Shown: positions 1-13,967, counted from the stretch's first letter. The stretch is 64,000 nucleotides of DNA from Channallabes apus (GCA_030522415.1 CM060107.1:22294071-22358070), one strand, 5' to 3'. A program made the numbers and translations. Notes: generated by a model from the letters alone, not told the origin.

Positions 1-500
1 TACAGTAGTACCAGGGAGCACAGCACAAGTCCCATGCAGCCATCATGAAGCCACCCCAAAGGGGAACCTTAAACTTAGGTGGTTTTAATGTTAATGTTTT
101 TAAAGTTAATGATGTTAGAGATTTTGGTCTGTGTATTGCAGAAACTCTTGTTTATTTATACACTCTAGTCTCTCAAGGGTATACAGAACAGTGTAAAAAA
201 AAAAAAAAAAAACTAAAATAACCTGCAGGGTGTTTCAGTTCTGTGGCCAAAAATAATATCAAGACAGACAAGTTTGAGCTGACAGGAAAACTATGGTAGC
301 ACTCTCTACTTTTTTTTTTAACAGTTCATAATACATAATACAGATTTCAATGTAAATGTGTAATGCATTTTCACGTTAATTGTGCATATTTATTTTAGTT
401 AGCAAATATTAAATTAAATAAAAAAGATATATATATTATTAAATAATTATTATTTATTGTTTACTGTTCTATGTATAGTAATAACTGAATCAGTCTAATG

Positions 501-2063
501 CACTGTAAAAGAATTCTTGCTACTCCAACTAAAAAATTTCTAGTGACCTGTTGCATCTAAACTTTTTAGTTGGCTCAATTTAAGTTGTATAAACTATTTT
601 GTTTTTGCTGTGCTGATTACCTCTAAATGTACACACAAATTGAAATAAAACATTCTGTCAACTAAATGTTCTATGCTGAATAAACATGCCTAGTTAGGCC
701 AACAAGCAGTCTCAAATTGAAATATAATGTTGTGTCAATTAAATGTTCCAAGTTGACTGAAAGGTACATTTTGAATTGGAAATTATGCTTGCATAATTAT
801 AAAATTAACATCTTAAAGTTTACTTGAGTAGGTTATTCACTGTGGCCACATTTCAAATAACATGACACATTCCTCTAAATTTGAATATTTTTTTAATGTA
901 AACTTTAAACACCTGTTAAAGACTATCAACATTGATTAAGTGCAATCCAGCTACTCTATTTCAACAAATAAACAACTGCTGCATTGTTATAACAAAATAT
1001 GCAAATAACATTCCAAAATGCAAGAATGAAACAGTGCCCTTAACATTCATGTTACAAAGCTTACTAATATCACACTCAGTCAAAACAGTATACTGGATAA
1101 ATAGACTTCTGCTTTGAGGAACAAAACATACTGATATTTCTCAGTAAAAACGTGCAGTGGCTTATTTGAAAATAAAATATTTGCTTTAACTCAGAAATGG
1201 TTTAAGATATAAAAAAAAAATGTTGTGAAATAATTTTGCCAAGCTCCAAGATTGTTTGCAGATGCAGTAAGCACTGTTTCCCAGATATTCTCCCTAATAC
1301 CTGAAATACAAAAAGAAAAATATATGAATAACTAATTAAGTAACCGTTTGTAGTTCAAAACCATTAAAAATCCTAGACAAAAAATGTCCGTTTAGCCATT
1401 ATAACCGTTTTCAGACACTATAAGGTTAATGAATGATGAAGTGAGAACATTAAGCTCCCTCAGTGGCGCACTAACGCGCCGTCTTTTTCAAATAGCCTTT
1501 GAAATTATCAGTCATTAAAATGATTAAAATTCATGTAACGTAATTAAACTTTAGCGGTTTCATAGATTAACATTAATATCAATGTACATACCATCTGAAA
1601 AAAAAATGCGTTAGGAGCTGAAACGAGTGCATTGCCAGATAACTACTGTAACACTCCAAATTATATAAATAAACACTCGAAAATATAATGTTCTAAAGCT
1701 TGCTGCTGGATAATATATATGTTATAAAGCTAAAATTGCTGATTACTTTGCAGGACAGTTAGTTTCCATGAAGTACTCACCATTTCAGGAGGAAATAGCG
1801 GGAAGTTCGAAAATTCTGGAAGAACGCTTTTGCGCATGCGCAGAGGTCCCTCTTGTTCGTCCAACATAAAATTGTTTGTGTGCAGTTAAATGTTTCATGA
1901 ACACAGTTTTATTCGTTGCCTCGATGAAACTTTCGTAGTTGAGTAATGAAATTTATACAATCATTGAGAAAACATATTTTTCTTTTTTGACACCAGCATT
2001 ATATTAGCCCAACATATATTTCTTTGTTCCAACAACTATTTTCAGGATTTATTTTTTACAGTG
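501..2063. mobile_element. Candidate DNA transposon with CACTGTAAAA ends
   Basis: The left end reads CACTGTAAAA and the right end TTTTTTACAGTG, which are inverted complements over about ten bases. A possible 2-bp TG target duplication lies outside both ends. The left interior has repeated CAACTAAATGTTC-type motifs. No transposase is readable, and similarity between the ends stops after the terminal bases, so the boundaries are tentative. The element would contain the candidate promoter and exons at 1203-1865. Confidence 0.3.
1781..1865 (-). promoter_or_regulatory. Candidate minus-strand promoter / first exon with NRF1-type palindrome
   Basis: This short CpG-containing patch sits in very AT-rich sequence. 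It holds the perfect 12-bp palindrome TGCGCATGCGCA at 1831-1842, which matches the binding site of the NRF1 activator found in many TATA-less promoters. On the minus strand an ATG at 1783-1781 is followed at once by a strong donor, GTGAGTACTT. A good acceptor (TTTGTATTTCAG) ends at 1301. Joining 1781 to 1300 gives a short open frame of roughly 35 codons ending at 1202. The reading is speculative: it may be a transposon-borne promoter, a lncRNA or chance. Confidence 0.3.
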
Positions 2064-5000
2064 TGTTAATTAATATTAATATTATTACTAGCAGCAGCAG
2101 TAATAGTATTACAGTACATAAATCAAATTTACTGAATAATTTCCACAGTAATCCTTTAATTAATCATGTGTATCAACAATTTACACATTAATGTCAAGTA
2201 TTTAAATGAATTTACCTTCTGTTACTTGTTAACTGCATGCTACAACACAACAAACAAGCTAAAATATTTTGGAAAGCTCCTGACAAATGTTCTAAAAGCT
2301 ACTAAGTGCCATATAATCTTTTACACAACTATCTGCAGAAAATTTGGTTTTATATTATTAAAACGTTCAAATATTAAATTCTTCAGAACATAATAACAGT
2401 TTATGTACTTGAAACTATTTGCAGACCTCGTGTTTATTATTTCACATTCCCTTTTTAATGTGTTTGCTCAGTGATATGTTTTACAAGACACTCGGACAGC
2501 TGTCTTAACCTGCTCTTGGGTGGACTTGCTGTTCAGACTGAAGCTTGACTGGCATTTAGCTGCTTGGCACAGACAAAGAGGACAAACAAATAGAGGGAAA
2601 GAACACTGTGATGATTTTAGTTTCAGAGTTTTGATGACAAACAAAGGACATGAAGAAGTTGGGATGGATGGAGAGCAGGCCAAGTATTATTTTCATTATA
2701 ACATACTGTATACTATCAGAGAGGGAGCTATACTGTACATGGGAGTTCTAAGGCCGCACAGCACATTTTCATAAATTTATAGCGTGCTCATTTTACCAGG
2801 TTAGCACAGTACGACTTCAACTACAACGTATTTCACCTCTCACCTTTCTCTACCCCACATGGTTAGTAGTAGGTGCTCGACCAACGGTTCCTTACAGAAG
2901 TCCTAAAGCTGCAGTAATTGCTGTTAGCACTGATTTAAAGACTGGGATCAAGTTAGTTTTATTGTTCATACCTCAGATTTTTTTTGTGTTTGGATGTGAA
3001 TTCTTAATGATGAGGCTTGACAAATTGAGATTGCAATGTTGCTGATTTCATTTTCACCTGAAAATTGAAGATGGCATATTCTGTGCTATTCTCATACACA
3101 GTGCTACAGCAGCAGAAAGGCTGCTGATTTTGCACAGAGCCCTCTGGTGGTCAACTTTTATTTTACTACAGACCGATGTACCTGTAAAGTTAGAGTACTG
3201 TATGAAGGACAGACATGGACCTTGTTAAAAAAAAATTTGTTAAAAAAAACATAACTCAGAATCTAGCTCATATATCAAATGTAGACAAACATTTTATTTC
3301 TATTTTTAATTTGAATTTTTAATTTGAATTTTTTTTTAAAGTACAAACTTGATTATCAGCAATAAACATGAGCATGCACACTATTATATTTGCTGGCATA
3401 TCTACCAGAATAATCTGCCAAATGGCTATTTAAAATGATACTGAATATAGCGGGTCATCTTATCCTCTGCCATCTTATACGAGTCACATATTTAAAAAAA
3501 AAAAAAAAACAAACAGAGAGAAAGAAAGAAAGGTCACCTACTCAGTTCTGCATGGCTGAATACCCACTGACACTAAAGACAAGAATAGAGCTATAAACCC
3601 ATCCATCACATAAATGGGCTAAAGGTGGAGTCTTGCAGAGCCACCAGCCATGAGACACATGCAGTGACGCACTCAGCGCAATACCATAGCATCAAGAGTC
3701 ATACAGAAAAAAGTCTTAAGAATGCTGCATAGATAACTTAGAAGATCCATTAAGTACAATGAATATTAGATTCAACCATGAACTAAGCCAGACAAAGGTC
3801 AGTCACAACAATGGTTAATTAACACATTCCAGGTCTAGCAGCGTTAAAAGAAGCAAGCTGGAATATGCTCATATTTCATACAGATATAAACTGGGTTCTG
3901 ATTTGCGGTGAGAAACTCTCACTGGTTTAATATATCAGTAATCCTCTCTAAGGCTGAGACACATTGAGCAGGACATCCAGCTTAAATTTCTGCTCCAAGT
4001 GACACTCTGACAGAACTATAACAATCTTTAACAAAAAAGTACTAGAAAATTGTCTTGTGTTTTTTGTCTGTGCCAAAACACACAACACAAAACTCGTATC
4101 TTAATGTGAACAATTAAAGGACAGTATGAAAACTAAACAATTTATGTAATTTCATTTCATATGTCATTCATTAAGAATAACAAACCAATTAAGCCTGATG
4201 ATCAACCATAAATATCAAACAATTGCCAGACCCAGATGGACCGGATTAACTGCTTTAAAGTCATTATGCACACAACTATCACTTAATCTTTCAATTCCCC
4301 TTAACTGTGCCTTTTTAATACCAGGCCAGGATCACTTTTACATGTTCGACCTATAGTTTGCCAATGGGTTTTATGAAATGCTTTTGTTTCAGGGGCCCAA
4401 AACTAAAGGGCCCCACGGTGAGATAAAAGCTAAAGCATGATTCACTTGATTATGCACTTCAAACACAGACCAGCCAGACTATCTAAGGATGCTAACGCAG
4501 AGAGAATAGGTGGAACCGAGACCTTGTGAGGCTGTGGAAGCATAGCCCTCTGATGCCAAGTCAGCTTTGAAGTCAGGACAGCGTGTGATCCGTGCAGCAA
4601 TGCCTTTTGAGAAAGAAAAAAAATCTAGAGTTTTACGAGTGGGTGAAATCTGAGAGCTAACGTAGGGCTTAGTATTTCCCTTGAGTCTTAATAGGGTTTT
4701 GATATCGATTAGATTTGAGGCCATTTAATACTCACACTGGCTGGCTGTTTAACATCTGCATGGGATAATGAGAGATGGCTGGGAAGTGTTGTGACACTTC
4801 AGACATTGGGCATCTGTCCTAAACATAGAGAAGAGGAGAATGACCAAGAAAAAGTGAAGACACTGTTCAGAGGAACGGAGGAATCCCATCTGCACAATCA
4901 TGATAAATGATATGTGAAAAATAGATTTTAAGAGAATTAAAGAAAGAAATGAATGGCGTAATACTCTATTTCCATTTCTGGGGGTAGAAAGAAAAGAAGA

Positions 5001-5360
5001 GAGAGAAAGTGGGGGAGACAACCTGTTAGGTATCACACTCAGTCTTTTAGAACAGGGCGTCTAATTCTTCTGACACCAAGCAACTAAAGTGTTTAGGGGA
5101 TGTAAATATGGTGGGCATGTGGGCTCTAAGAATAAATGGTAGGCCAAGAAATTAAGAAGTGAAAAAGTCAGAGTGCGAAGCACTCTCAGTTGGATGCTAA
5201 TGAGCTACTGATACATGATTACTGTTGAAGCCCCATTTGTTAGAGGAACCCCAGAGGAGGCTGGGAGGGGAAACAGAATCCACACCTTGAATGCACTCAT
5301 CTCTAATTCACATACTGTATGCTACTGTTGGTTTGATGGAGGATTAGTTGATAAGATCAG
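2064..5360. other. Intergenic, no gene recognised
   Basis: AT-rich sequence with short open frames on both strands, none with a recognisable domain or splice context. There are A/T homopolymer runs near 3230 and 3490. The frames near 2468-2774 and 4479-5036 overlap each other on opposite strands and look like chance. Confidence 0.6.
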
Positions 5361-5366
5361 GGATAT

Positions 5367-5396
5367 CTATCTATCTACTGTATCTATCTATCTATC

Positions 5397-5433
<37 letters not shown>

Positions 5434-5434
5434 G
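5367..5434. repeat. (ATCT)n / (GATA)n inverted tetranucleotide microsatellite
   Basis: A run of ATCT units switches at about 5397 into GATA units, its own reverse complement. The tract can therefore fold on itself as a hairpin. Confidence 0.9.
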
Positions 5435-5697
5435 TTTGATAAGTAACACTGACATTTTTTTTAATTCACAGAAAGAGGAAGTCAAATAAGAGACAGGGTC
5501 TCTTAGAAGGACCGTTATGATCCTGTCCATTAATTAATGTGGTTCCTTGAACCGGGACACTGCTTACATATGGTATGCAAACAACTCGAATGTCGTCTCT
5601 GATTTCAAAGTAAGGTCCTCTGGTCCAGCTGTAGACCATGGGACCTTTTTCACCAGCTTTTTGAAATGAAAGCTGTGTTGGCCCATCAGAAGACCAC

Positions 5698-5698
<1 letters not shown>

Positions 5699-5733
<35 letters not shown>
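5699..5733. repeat. (GA)n microsatellite
   Basis: About 17 uninterrupted GA units. Confidence 0.95.
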
Positions 5734-5737
<4 letters not shown>

Positions 5738-5739
5738 TT

Positions 5740-7815
5740 GCCCAAGAAAAAAACGAAAGCCATGTTTGAGAAGGTGCAGATGTTCAACTGGATTTGCTAG
5801 TGGCTGATGACATTTCTTTTTTTTTTTCTTTTTTTTTTAATATAACAACTTGCTCCTCATGGAGTGCATGCATGCTTTTGGGTATGCGTGCATACATTCG
5901 ATAGAAACATGAAAGACAATACAGCAATTTAAATTTGAAATTTTAAAGCTGGTGCATACAAACCAGTATACATTTAAACTGACAACGGCTTCAAATTCAT
6001 CCCACAAATAATTTGTAATACAGCCCTTGTGTATAAATATATATATTCAATTTACTCACATATAGTCAGTTGTTGTCCAGAGGTTTTTCTCACCCTCCTG
6101 CTGCAGGGCCAATTAGAGTTTACATTCCCCTGCAATCCTTTAATCTGCCTCTCTGATCAAAAGACTCCTCCTGACAGGTTTACCAAGGAAAATACACATA
6201 CAGTTAATCCTACGACTCAAAGAGGTCACACTACAACATGTCCCTTAATCAATAAAGGATTTTCCAGAAATAATACACAAAAACACACCTTTTGTATTAA
6301 GCAAAAGCATTATGTCTGCATTTATTTTTCATTAGTCTACTATCTATACTGGGGAAATAAACTGAAATGCCATGATTAAAAGTCAAACAGCAGCCCAATT
6401 AGTTGCCAGCTGTGTGAGAAGCCGTCAGTTGTTCTTGCGGTAAGGTGTAAGAGTAAGACTATATGAGTAGAACATCCTGTGTTAGACATGTACTTACGGT
6501 ATGGTCAGAATCGTGCAAGCTTTCTTTAATTAAACACAGATCTGTCAACAGCACAGCTTGAGAGTTTCCTCCACACACAAAAGAAATGGACATATTGACT
6601 GTGTACTGTAGGTCTAGTGAACCTCTTGCAAACCTTTTGCTTTTGTAAACCCTGGTGTGACATACCAGATTGTTTGTGATTAGACTACTGTATTGTAAAT
6701 GCTTGCATTTGATAAGTAATGAATAAATAAGCTGAACAGTTAATGGAAAATGATAAACCACTATCTTTATTTTCTGTAGACCATAGAGCAAAATGAGATA
6801 ATTGCAATTTTGAGAGCAAAATGAGATAATTGCAATTTTTAAGTTTTGCACAAGTATTGCAAACTGATGGAAAATAGAAAATGTTTTCTATGAGTCACAT
6901 TTGTTAAGGTTATACTGTATCAGTGTATAAGTTGTTTTTTTCTTCAAAACACTATAAGTCCACCTCCCACAATTTTGCCAGGAATGGGTAAATCATCCTT
7001 CAGTTGTATAGCAGTATTAATTAGAGTTTATGTTTATTTTATAGAAAGCTCAATCTGTTACTAAAATGTACCATTCTATAACCAATCCTTATAAAAATGT
7101 AATCAACAAAAATAACATAGATGTTAAGCAATGAATATGTGTCATTTATTAATGCTGGTGTGACTGTAATCAAAGTAAACGAGTGTACATTTCCTTTGTC
7201 TTGGCATCAACATTCTCCAAAAACACATTCAAACCACTCCATGGTTTGCAAAGGAAGTATCTTTGCTTCACTGACCATGTGACAGGAAGACACAACATGT
7301 TGACTTTTGCTAAAAAAAAAAATAAATCAGTCGGCTATATGTCATGTTTTATTTTTAAAAAATGGAAGTTTTTACAACTTCTAAAATAAGGTTATATAGT
7401 TGTTTAAAAGTTTTGTTACACATATCCTTGTGTGTCAGAGAATAATAATTTGCCAAAATGAGTATAAGTCTGAAAATGGACTTTATTATGTTCAGAAGTC
7501 CAACTCAATACAATGAGGAAGGAACAAAACACATTGAATGTAAACAAGTCAGTCATCACTTCCACTATGAGCTATAAACAGTCATTTCTTTGGCAGCCTT
7601 TTTTCTCATGTTAACTAGTGACTTCTTGGAAACTTTCCCATGGCATAAAATTAACTGTTACAATGCGCTACTACCTCTAGACTTCTTCTTTCATTGTTCA
7701 ATATATACCTCCTTACAACATTTTTTGTTGTTAGTAATTACAGGTATTGATTACAGTAGGCTTGGATGGATCACATTTTTAAATGGCAGCCCACATCTGA
7801 CCAGTATGTTCATAT
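5740..7815. other. Intergenic, no gene recognised
   Basis: AT-rich sequence with poly-T tracts near 5817-5840 and short chance frames. A phrase around 7010-7090 (start TATAGCAGTATTAATTAGAG) recurs at 8881-8990, so this is a dispersed or locally duplicated repeat of about 110 bp with a few differences. Confidence 0.5.
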
Positions 7816-7820
7816 CATAA

Positions 7821-7892
7821 CATTCATTCATTCATTCATTCATCTTCTATACCGCTTTATCCTGTATTTAGGGTCGCGGGGACCTGGACAGT
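7821..7892 (-). repeat. SINE family A, 3' fragment
   Basis: A (CATT)n tract is followed by the TATACCGCTTTATCCTGTAT motif. Copies at 41123 and 42873 begin the same way in reverse orientation. Only the 3' end is present. Confidence 0.7.
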
Positions 7893-9030
7893 ATGGCATA
7901 AAGTAAGGCATTATTTTAATTAACCTATCACAGTATACCAAAGTTACCACACCAGTTTATTGTAACACCCCTTCTGTCATTTGTTTTTAGAAAATTTGTG
8001 CTTCTTAAATGTTAACTGGCTTAAATGTTAAAAATCCTATTAGATTTCAAGGGACATAGATTGTATAGAATGACTAATTATTTAATATGCTCTAGTCACG
8101 ACACTCCTTTAGCTTTAGTTTTTAGCTTGCAGTTGTATTAATATAGACTGTGCATCAAATTGTTATCTTTATTAGTAAAGTAAGATAAGAATCAGACAAT
8201 GAGCTCTCATATATCACTGTACAAAGCAGGACACTTTTTTGATGTTCTATAAAGTTAAAGTACAAAAAAGTTGAACTAATCAGCTAAAGCATTTTATTAT
8301 TCATCTTCCAATAACGCCCAGGAATAAGAGGAACATGCTGAAGCTCTACCATTGCACCTATGACACTAGCATACACACACTCCCATATCAGCTTACACAC
8401 TAGCGTGCGACACTCGGCATACATTACACATGCATGCATACACCCACACCAAACCACACACCCCCCCCCCTTCTCGCTCCTGCACACAGACTTTCCTCTG
8501 TTATTTCCGTGCTCATCACAATTTCACACATCTTTTTCAAACTGGTTGGATAATCCCTGTGTAGTGATGCTTTTTGGCATGTTGGAAGGACAAAATTCCA
8601 GTATGGCACACTCAGACTCCAAACCCAGATAGCGGGAGTCATGTTGTACCAGTAAAACATTAGTATTCTCATTTCTAGTATCTTAGGTATCTCTTAAGGC
8701 CATTATAACACAGGAATAACATAAGCAAAACTAAAGAATGTTCATTTAATGTAATGAGGCTATGAAATATATACATAATAGCACGAAACAATATGCCAAA
8801 TTAGGCGTACCTACAGTAGGTGACTATCTAATTGTGAAATAGTAGTAGTGGTAGCAGTGGGGGGGGGGGGGGGTCATTAGTATAGCAGTATTAATTAGAG
8901 TTTATGTTTATTTTATAGAAAGCTCAATCTGTTACTAAAATGTACCATTCTATAGCCAATCCTTATAAAAATATAATCAATAAAAATAAAATTTTTGGTT
9001 TTAGATGTATTTTTAAAGTACAGTATACAG
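7893..9030. other. Intergenic with C/G homopolymer tracts
   Basis: No gene seen. It contains a run of about 10 C near 8460 and a run of about 13 G near 8860. It also holds a second copy (8881-8990) of the segment at about 7010-7090. Confidence 0.5.
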
Positions 9031-9279
9031 GCGTAATGGTTGGCACTGTGGTCTTGCACCTCCAGATTTGAGGGTTTGATTTCCGCCTAAGGTTTGTGTG
9101 TGTGTGGAGTTTGCATTTTCTCCTCGTGCTTGGTGGGTTTCGTCCAACAATTCGTAGTGGATTGGCATCCTGTCCAGGGTGTACCCCATCTCATGCCCAA
9201 AATCTCCAGGGATAGGCACCAGGTCACCGCACCCCTTTACAGGATAAGTGGTAGAAAAGATGAATGAATTAATGAATTT
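9031..9279 (+). repeat. tRNA-derived SINE, family A
   Basis: A degenerate tRNA-like head (TAATGGTTGGCACTGTGG) is followed by a diverged B-box-like GGTTTGATTTCC. The body has the GTTTGCATTTTCTCC and TGTCCAGGGTGTACCCC segments, and the tail is GAATGAATT. It has diverged more than the copies near 41-43 kb, so it is older. Confidence 0.75.
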
Positions 9280-9324
9280 AAACAATTAGCAGACTTCTAC
9301 ATTATTTATTTTGATATTTTATTA

Positions 9325-9641
9325 GGTGGCACAGGTGCACTGTGGCCTCGCTCCTCTAGGATCAAGGGTTTGATTCCCGCCTCGGGACTCTGTGTGCGTG
9401 GAGTTTGCATGTTCTCCCTGTGCTTGGTGAGTTTCCTCCATGTAGTCTGGTTTCCTGCCACAGTCCAAAGGCCTGCAGATTAGGTTTATTGGCAATCCCA
9501 AATTCCCATTAACAGAGGATGTGTATGGCCTTTGGTAGATTGGCACCCTGTTCAAGGTGTACTCTGCTTTGTGCCCATAGTCTACTGGGATATACTTCAG
9601 GCCCCCCTGTATAAGACAAGCGGTACAAAACATGAATGAAT
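9325..9641 (+). repeat. tRNA-derived SINE, family A
   Basis: This is the second copy in direct orientation, about 45 bp after the previous one. It has the B-box-like GGTTTGATTCCC, the body segment GAGTTTGCATGTTCTCC and a terminal ATGAATGAA tail. Confidence 0.75.
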
Positions 9642-12600
9642 ATTTTTGTTTTTTGATGGAAGATGTTTGGATAAGTTCAACTTATACTCAGAATAAAATA
9701 ATATTTTCTAATATTTTGCATCAATTTCAGTATGAGAGAATGCATATGACTTGTATGACATAAGCATGAATGAGCTTTGACTCAGAAGCTGAGCATAGAG
9801 AGGGCATATCAGAGTGAGGGCACTTAGGCAGTGCTGTTGCCTCTTTTAATGTCTCATAAACTCACCTTCTAAAATTACAGTGATGGTCCAATAGCAAAAA
9901 CACATATCTGTCAGATTTATTTTAGATAAATAAAAATAATCTTGAATTACTTGTATTGCATCAGTATATCTTTAAAATGTGTGAACAGCACTGTCTGTAA
10001 TCTAAGGGTAAAAATCCTTTTTGCCTGTCATCAACAGCGTCCATGACTGTTCTCATACTTTGTGCATAGTGTCATCGCTTGTTAAAGTGCAAATTACCTC
10101 ACTTGATTTTGCACGGTGAGGAAACTGGCTTGTTCAACAGAGACATTCTTTCCAGTTTAGTTCTCAAATCGTAATGAGGCCACCCTCAGAGGGCCAAACA
10201 TGACTCCAACTGGCACTGCTGTGTTTGCAAAGATCTGTTTTCATAGTTTTCTATTGTTTATTCAGGGGAACCCAAATTTATCTCCTAACCTCTATTTTAC
10301 ACCCAGGCACACTATATACATAAATTTGTATGCAGACATCACGACTACAAGATGTGCCGTGATCAGGATGTACTTGACATATTAGCCCCTGTATCATGAT
10401 TCAAACCTATTACTGTACGAATATTTCTGATTTGCGTGGTGATATTCTTTGATTATAGGCTCAAATTTTAGGCTTCAATATTAGATTATTCTTTAATATG
10501 TTGTTTATCTATTAAGATCCCTATTCTTCTGATTAATAAGCAGCAATGTAGAAAGATTAAAGTTTCGTTATTGCTAAATCAATGTTACAATGAGTAATGT
10601 CTGACTAAAATGTGTCATCATAGTCTAGTTTCTAAATTGGTTTATCGAAAGAGTTAGTATGGTTGCTCTTCTGGTAAGTGAGTCAAAATATGACAAATAC
10701 TTTAAGTGGTGTCAAATATTTACTTACAAATCAATTATACAATTAAATTCGAACTATCCCAAATTGTATATTATAGATAATATATAAATAGTCACAAATT
10801 TATGTATATTAATAAGTCTTTCTAGATATAAAACAATATTTGTTTGGTGGTTTTTTTTCAGCCATCCTGAAAAAAGTACGTACGTACCCAGTACGTTTCA
10901 ATACGCTAAAATACGATGTCAAGTGTCAGGGTTCATGAACAGGGTCTACACCAGTAAACTGCAGTTAACAGTTCATACAGAGAGAGTCTGTGTCAGGTAG
11001 GGAGTGTTTGGATGAGTCGTTATTTATGAAGGGCCACAGTTGTCGCTGTAGACTTGGGGAATAAAAAAAAAAACTTGGTCATCTGGTCCGAAGTGAGTGT
11101 GCGGTAAACAGGTGGGGAGTTCAGGAGATTGTGGGACAACCCACACCTGCCCTGCTTGTCAATCAACATACTGTAGAGAGAAACTCACAGAGAGAGATCC
11201 TACAGTATCTAAGTGTGTCTCGTGAGGTGAGGTGAATACAGCATCATAGCATGTTTCAGGCCTACAGTTATACTACAGCATAAATTATACCTCCTATCCA
11301 TTGGCTTCTTAACTACAGTAGATATCTCTTATGAGGACCTAGACTTAGTTAGTAAAACTTTAAGCATTGTATATAACCTGTCCTGTCTGCTCAAGAAAGG
11401 CAGAAGTATGTTATATTACACAAATTATCTTATTATTATGCATTTTTAAATGGCTGGTTGACTTTATAGGAATAGTTTCTGTGATTCAAGAGATATTAGA
11501 AAATATTAGAGCTATTATAAAAAAATAATAAAATACTCAGCTGACACAAGTAAACTTGTTTTTTTTTTTTTTATCATAGGACATCTAATTTTTACAGCTC
11601 TTAGTAAGTTGCTAAATCATTTCCCAGAGCTTTATATGTCTATGGCATTAAACATAGCAAGATAATTATATTAAACTATTAATATCAGTCAAATTGTTAA
11701 TAAGATTTTTTTACCAATATTTTAACAACACAAAATTATAACCTTTTGTTAAACATCCATCAGCAATTATACTACCCAAAACATGAAATCAATACAATCC
11801 AAATATACTGCTGATCCAGGTCATTCTAATTCAGACGTCAAATACAGAGAGAGTCTCAGGCCTTTCCTCATGTGTCTCTTCCTTTTCCAAGTGTAATCCT
11901 TAATATTATGTCCATACATCCATGGTTTTGTAAAAGCTGGAGTCCTCTCATTCAGTAGGCCAGGGTGTGTCATCCCCAGTGGGGTAGCTATGCCGACTCT
12001 GACTCTTATACAGAGCTTGGACCAGTCGGCTGGGCCAATATGCTGGGCAAGCAGCAGGTGCAGCTTTGGGAATGGTCTTCTACATAGAATTTGATGGGCA
12101 GCTCAACTGTCTCACAGAATAGACACACAGCAACACACGCTGTCAAACTGACAAATACACACTGACAATTTGACACAGGCATATACTGTACGTAGGACAT
12201 ATATGCACCTAGGCTGATATGAACCCTTGCTATACATTGCTGCACATATAGTTTGTATAGGAATACTTCTGTTAATATAATGTGTAAAAAGTATACCTAA
12301 CTCTTTAATTGCCCCGTGGATGACTATCTGGTTTAGTATTTTCAGCAGTTGTACTGGTAGAAGTTATTTGTCAGACCTCTAGAGGGCACTGATCTTTCTA
12401 CAGGCCAAGTGCTCCCCTATGAGCGTGTGTTTTGAAGGCCATGAGGGACTTTGGGATTCTCCAGTTGCAGGCAGTCAGACTGGCTGGCACCCCAAAAGTA
12501 GCTTCTTCATCCCAGAGACAGCTGTTGTCTCCGTGACGACACAAGCGGCCAATGAGAAGCGGTGCTTTGCTGAAAAGGGGGGGGAGCTTTGCTGTGCTGA

Positions 12601-13967
12601 ACATGATCAAGTGACCGAGAACTGGAAGGCCCAGTTGGCTTTGAACAGTAAACACCATTCCAGGATCTGCAGCAGGACAAGCCAGAGCATGGCCCCATGT
12701 CACTCACATACATCCTGGCACTTCCTTAAATTCTGTGAATGTTATAGGGCATGCCCATTGTCATCTTGTCATCAAGAAGTGCCAAAGCAGTGTGTCAATG
12801 CTTTGCAGTTTATACTCTCTGTACTTGTTTAAAGTTTTGATAAATGCAAGATATTAAAAAAAAACATTGCATTAAAATTATTTGAATAATATTTGAATAG
12901 GAAATGTATGGCCTACAACTTAAAACTGTATATTGAATAGGCCAGACACACATCACTCATAGTTATGTTTATAACAATATCAATATCAATGATTCTTAGA
13001 CCTGTAACTGAACATAGGTTTAAAGTAACTATTAAAACCATTAGATCTTGTTAGGATAGTGTTTAATGAAAACCATTAGGACTTTGACACTTTTTTTTGG
13101 GTGTTTCTGCAGGTACTTGGGTACAATAACCGATCTCCGGCAATCAGAAAACCAACAACAGCAGCTTAAGAATAATTTTCTGGTTGCCCCTGGCATTTCG
13201 CTATTTTTGTTGGGTGAAGCCAAATTGTTTTGCATCTGTGCTCCGTTACTATTTTTGTGGTCATGAATGAAAGCACTGCTCTGACATGCCGGGAAGAGGT
13301 GCAAATTGTGGTTTAACAGTGGTCTAACAGTGAGATTTTCAAACCTGTTTTCATTGAAAATTGCCCAGACACAAATATATTTTCATATGCTCATTTTTAA
13401 CACAACAAATTCTGTCCCATTTAGTGTATCTTTATTATTTATGTCCTTTTACTTAAAAATATGTATATTACTTAATCCAAATTCTATTTATTACACTGTC
13501 AACATTTTTTTTCAGTTACACAGAATACAGAATTTCTGTAATATTCCTTTTACATTTCTGGATTCAGTATAATCAATATTGTGTTCCCATCAGTAGCAGG
13601 TTTTAAATGAGTGTTTTACAGATTTATAAGGCATGAAAGAATTATTCATTAAATATACTGTAGGCTCTGTAACACTGATGTGATTAGATTTTAATGAAAA
13701 TATAGCATAACGCATCATTAACTACTGTAAGTAGCAAAAGCCTTTTCCCAAAGCAGAAACTTAATCTGGTTACAGTTACCCAATTTCGTTGTCAATTCTT
13801 CTTTATAGGTTGTGTTTGAATTAATACATTAATAAGAAGAGTCATTAGGCATATTGTATAGTTTTGTTTGGTTATAAAATTTATTTTCAGTAATTACAAC
13901 TGATTTGATAAAATAATTTAGTTTGGATTGAGTGATTTAGCTTTTTTATGTTGGATAGGGCAGTTTA
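9642..13967. other. Intergenic, no gene recognised
   Basis: Long gene-free stretch. The largest frame (12419-12832, 137 codons) overlaps open frames on the other strand and shows no recognisable family, so it is not called. The 12400-12800 part is less AT-rich than its surroundings. Confidence 0.5.

Noticed and set aside
5367..5434. CRISPR-like or satellite array
   Set aside because: The repeats are simple tetranucleotides with no spacers, and the window is eukaryotic.
12419..12832. 137-codon open frame
   Set aside because: It is overlapped by open frames of about 100 codons on the opposite strand, shows no known domain, and has no splice or promoter context. The stretch is simply GC-richer and so stop-poor.
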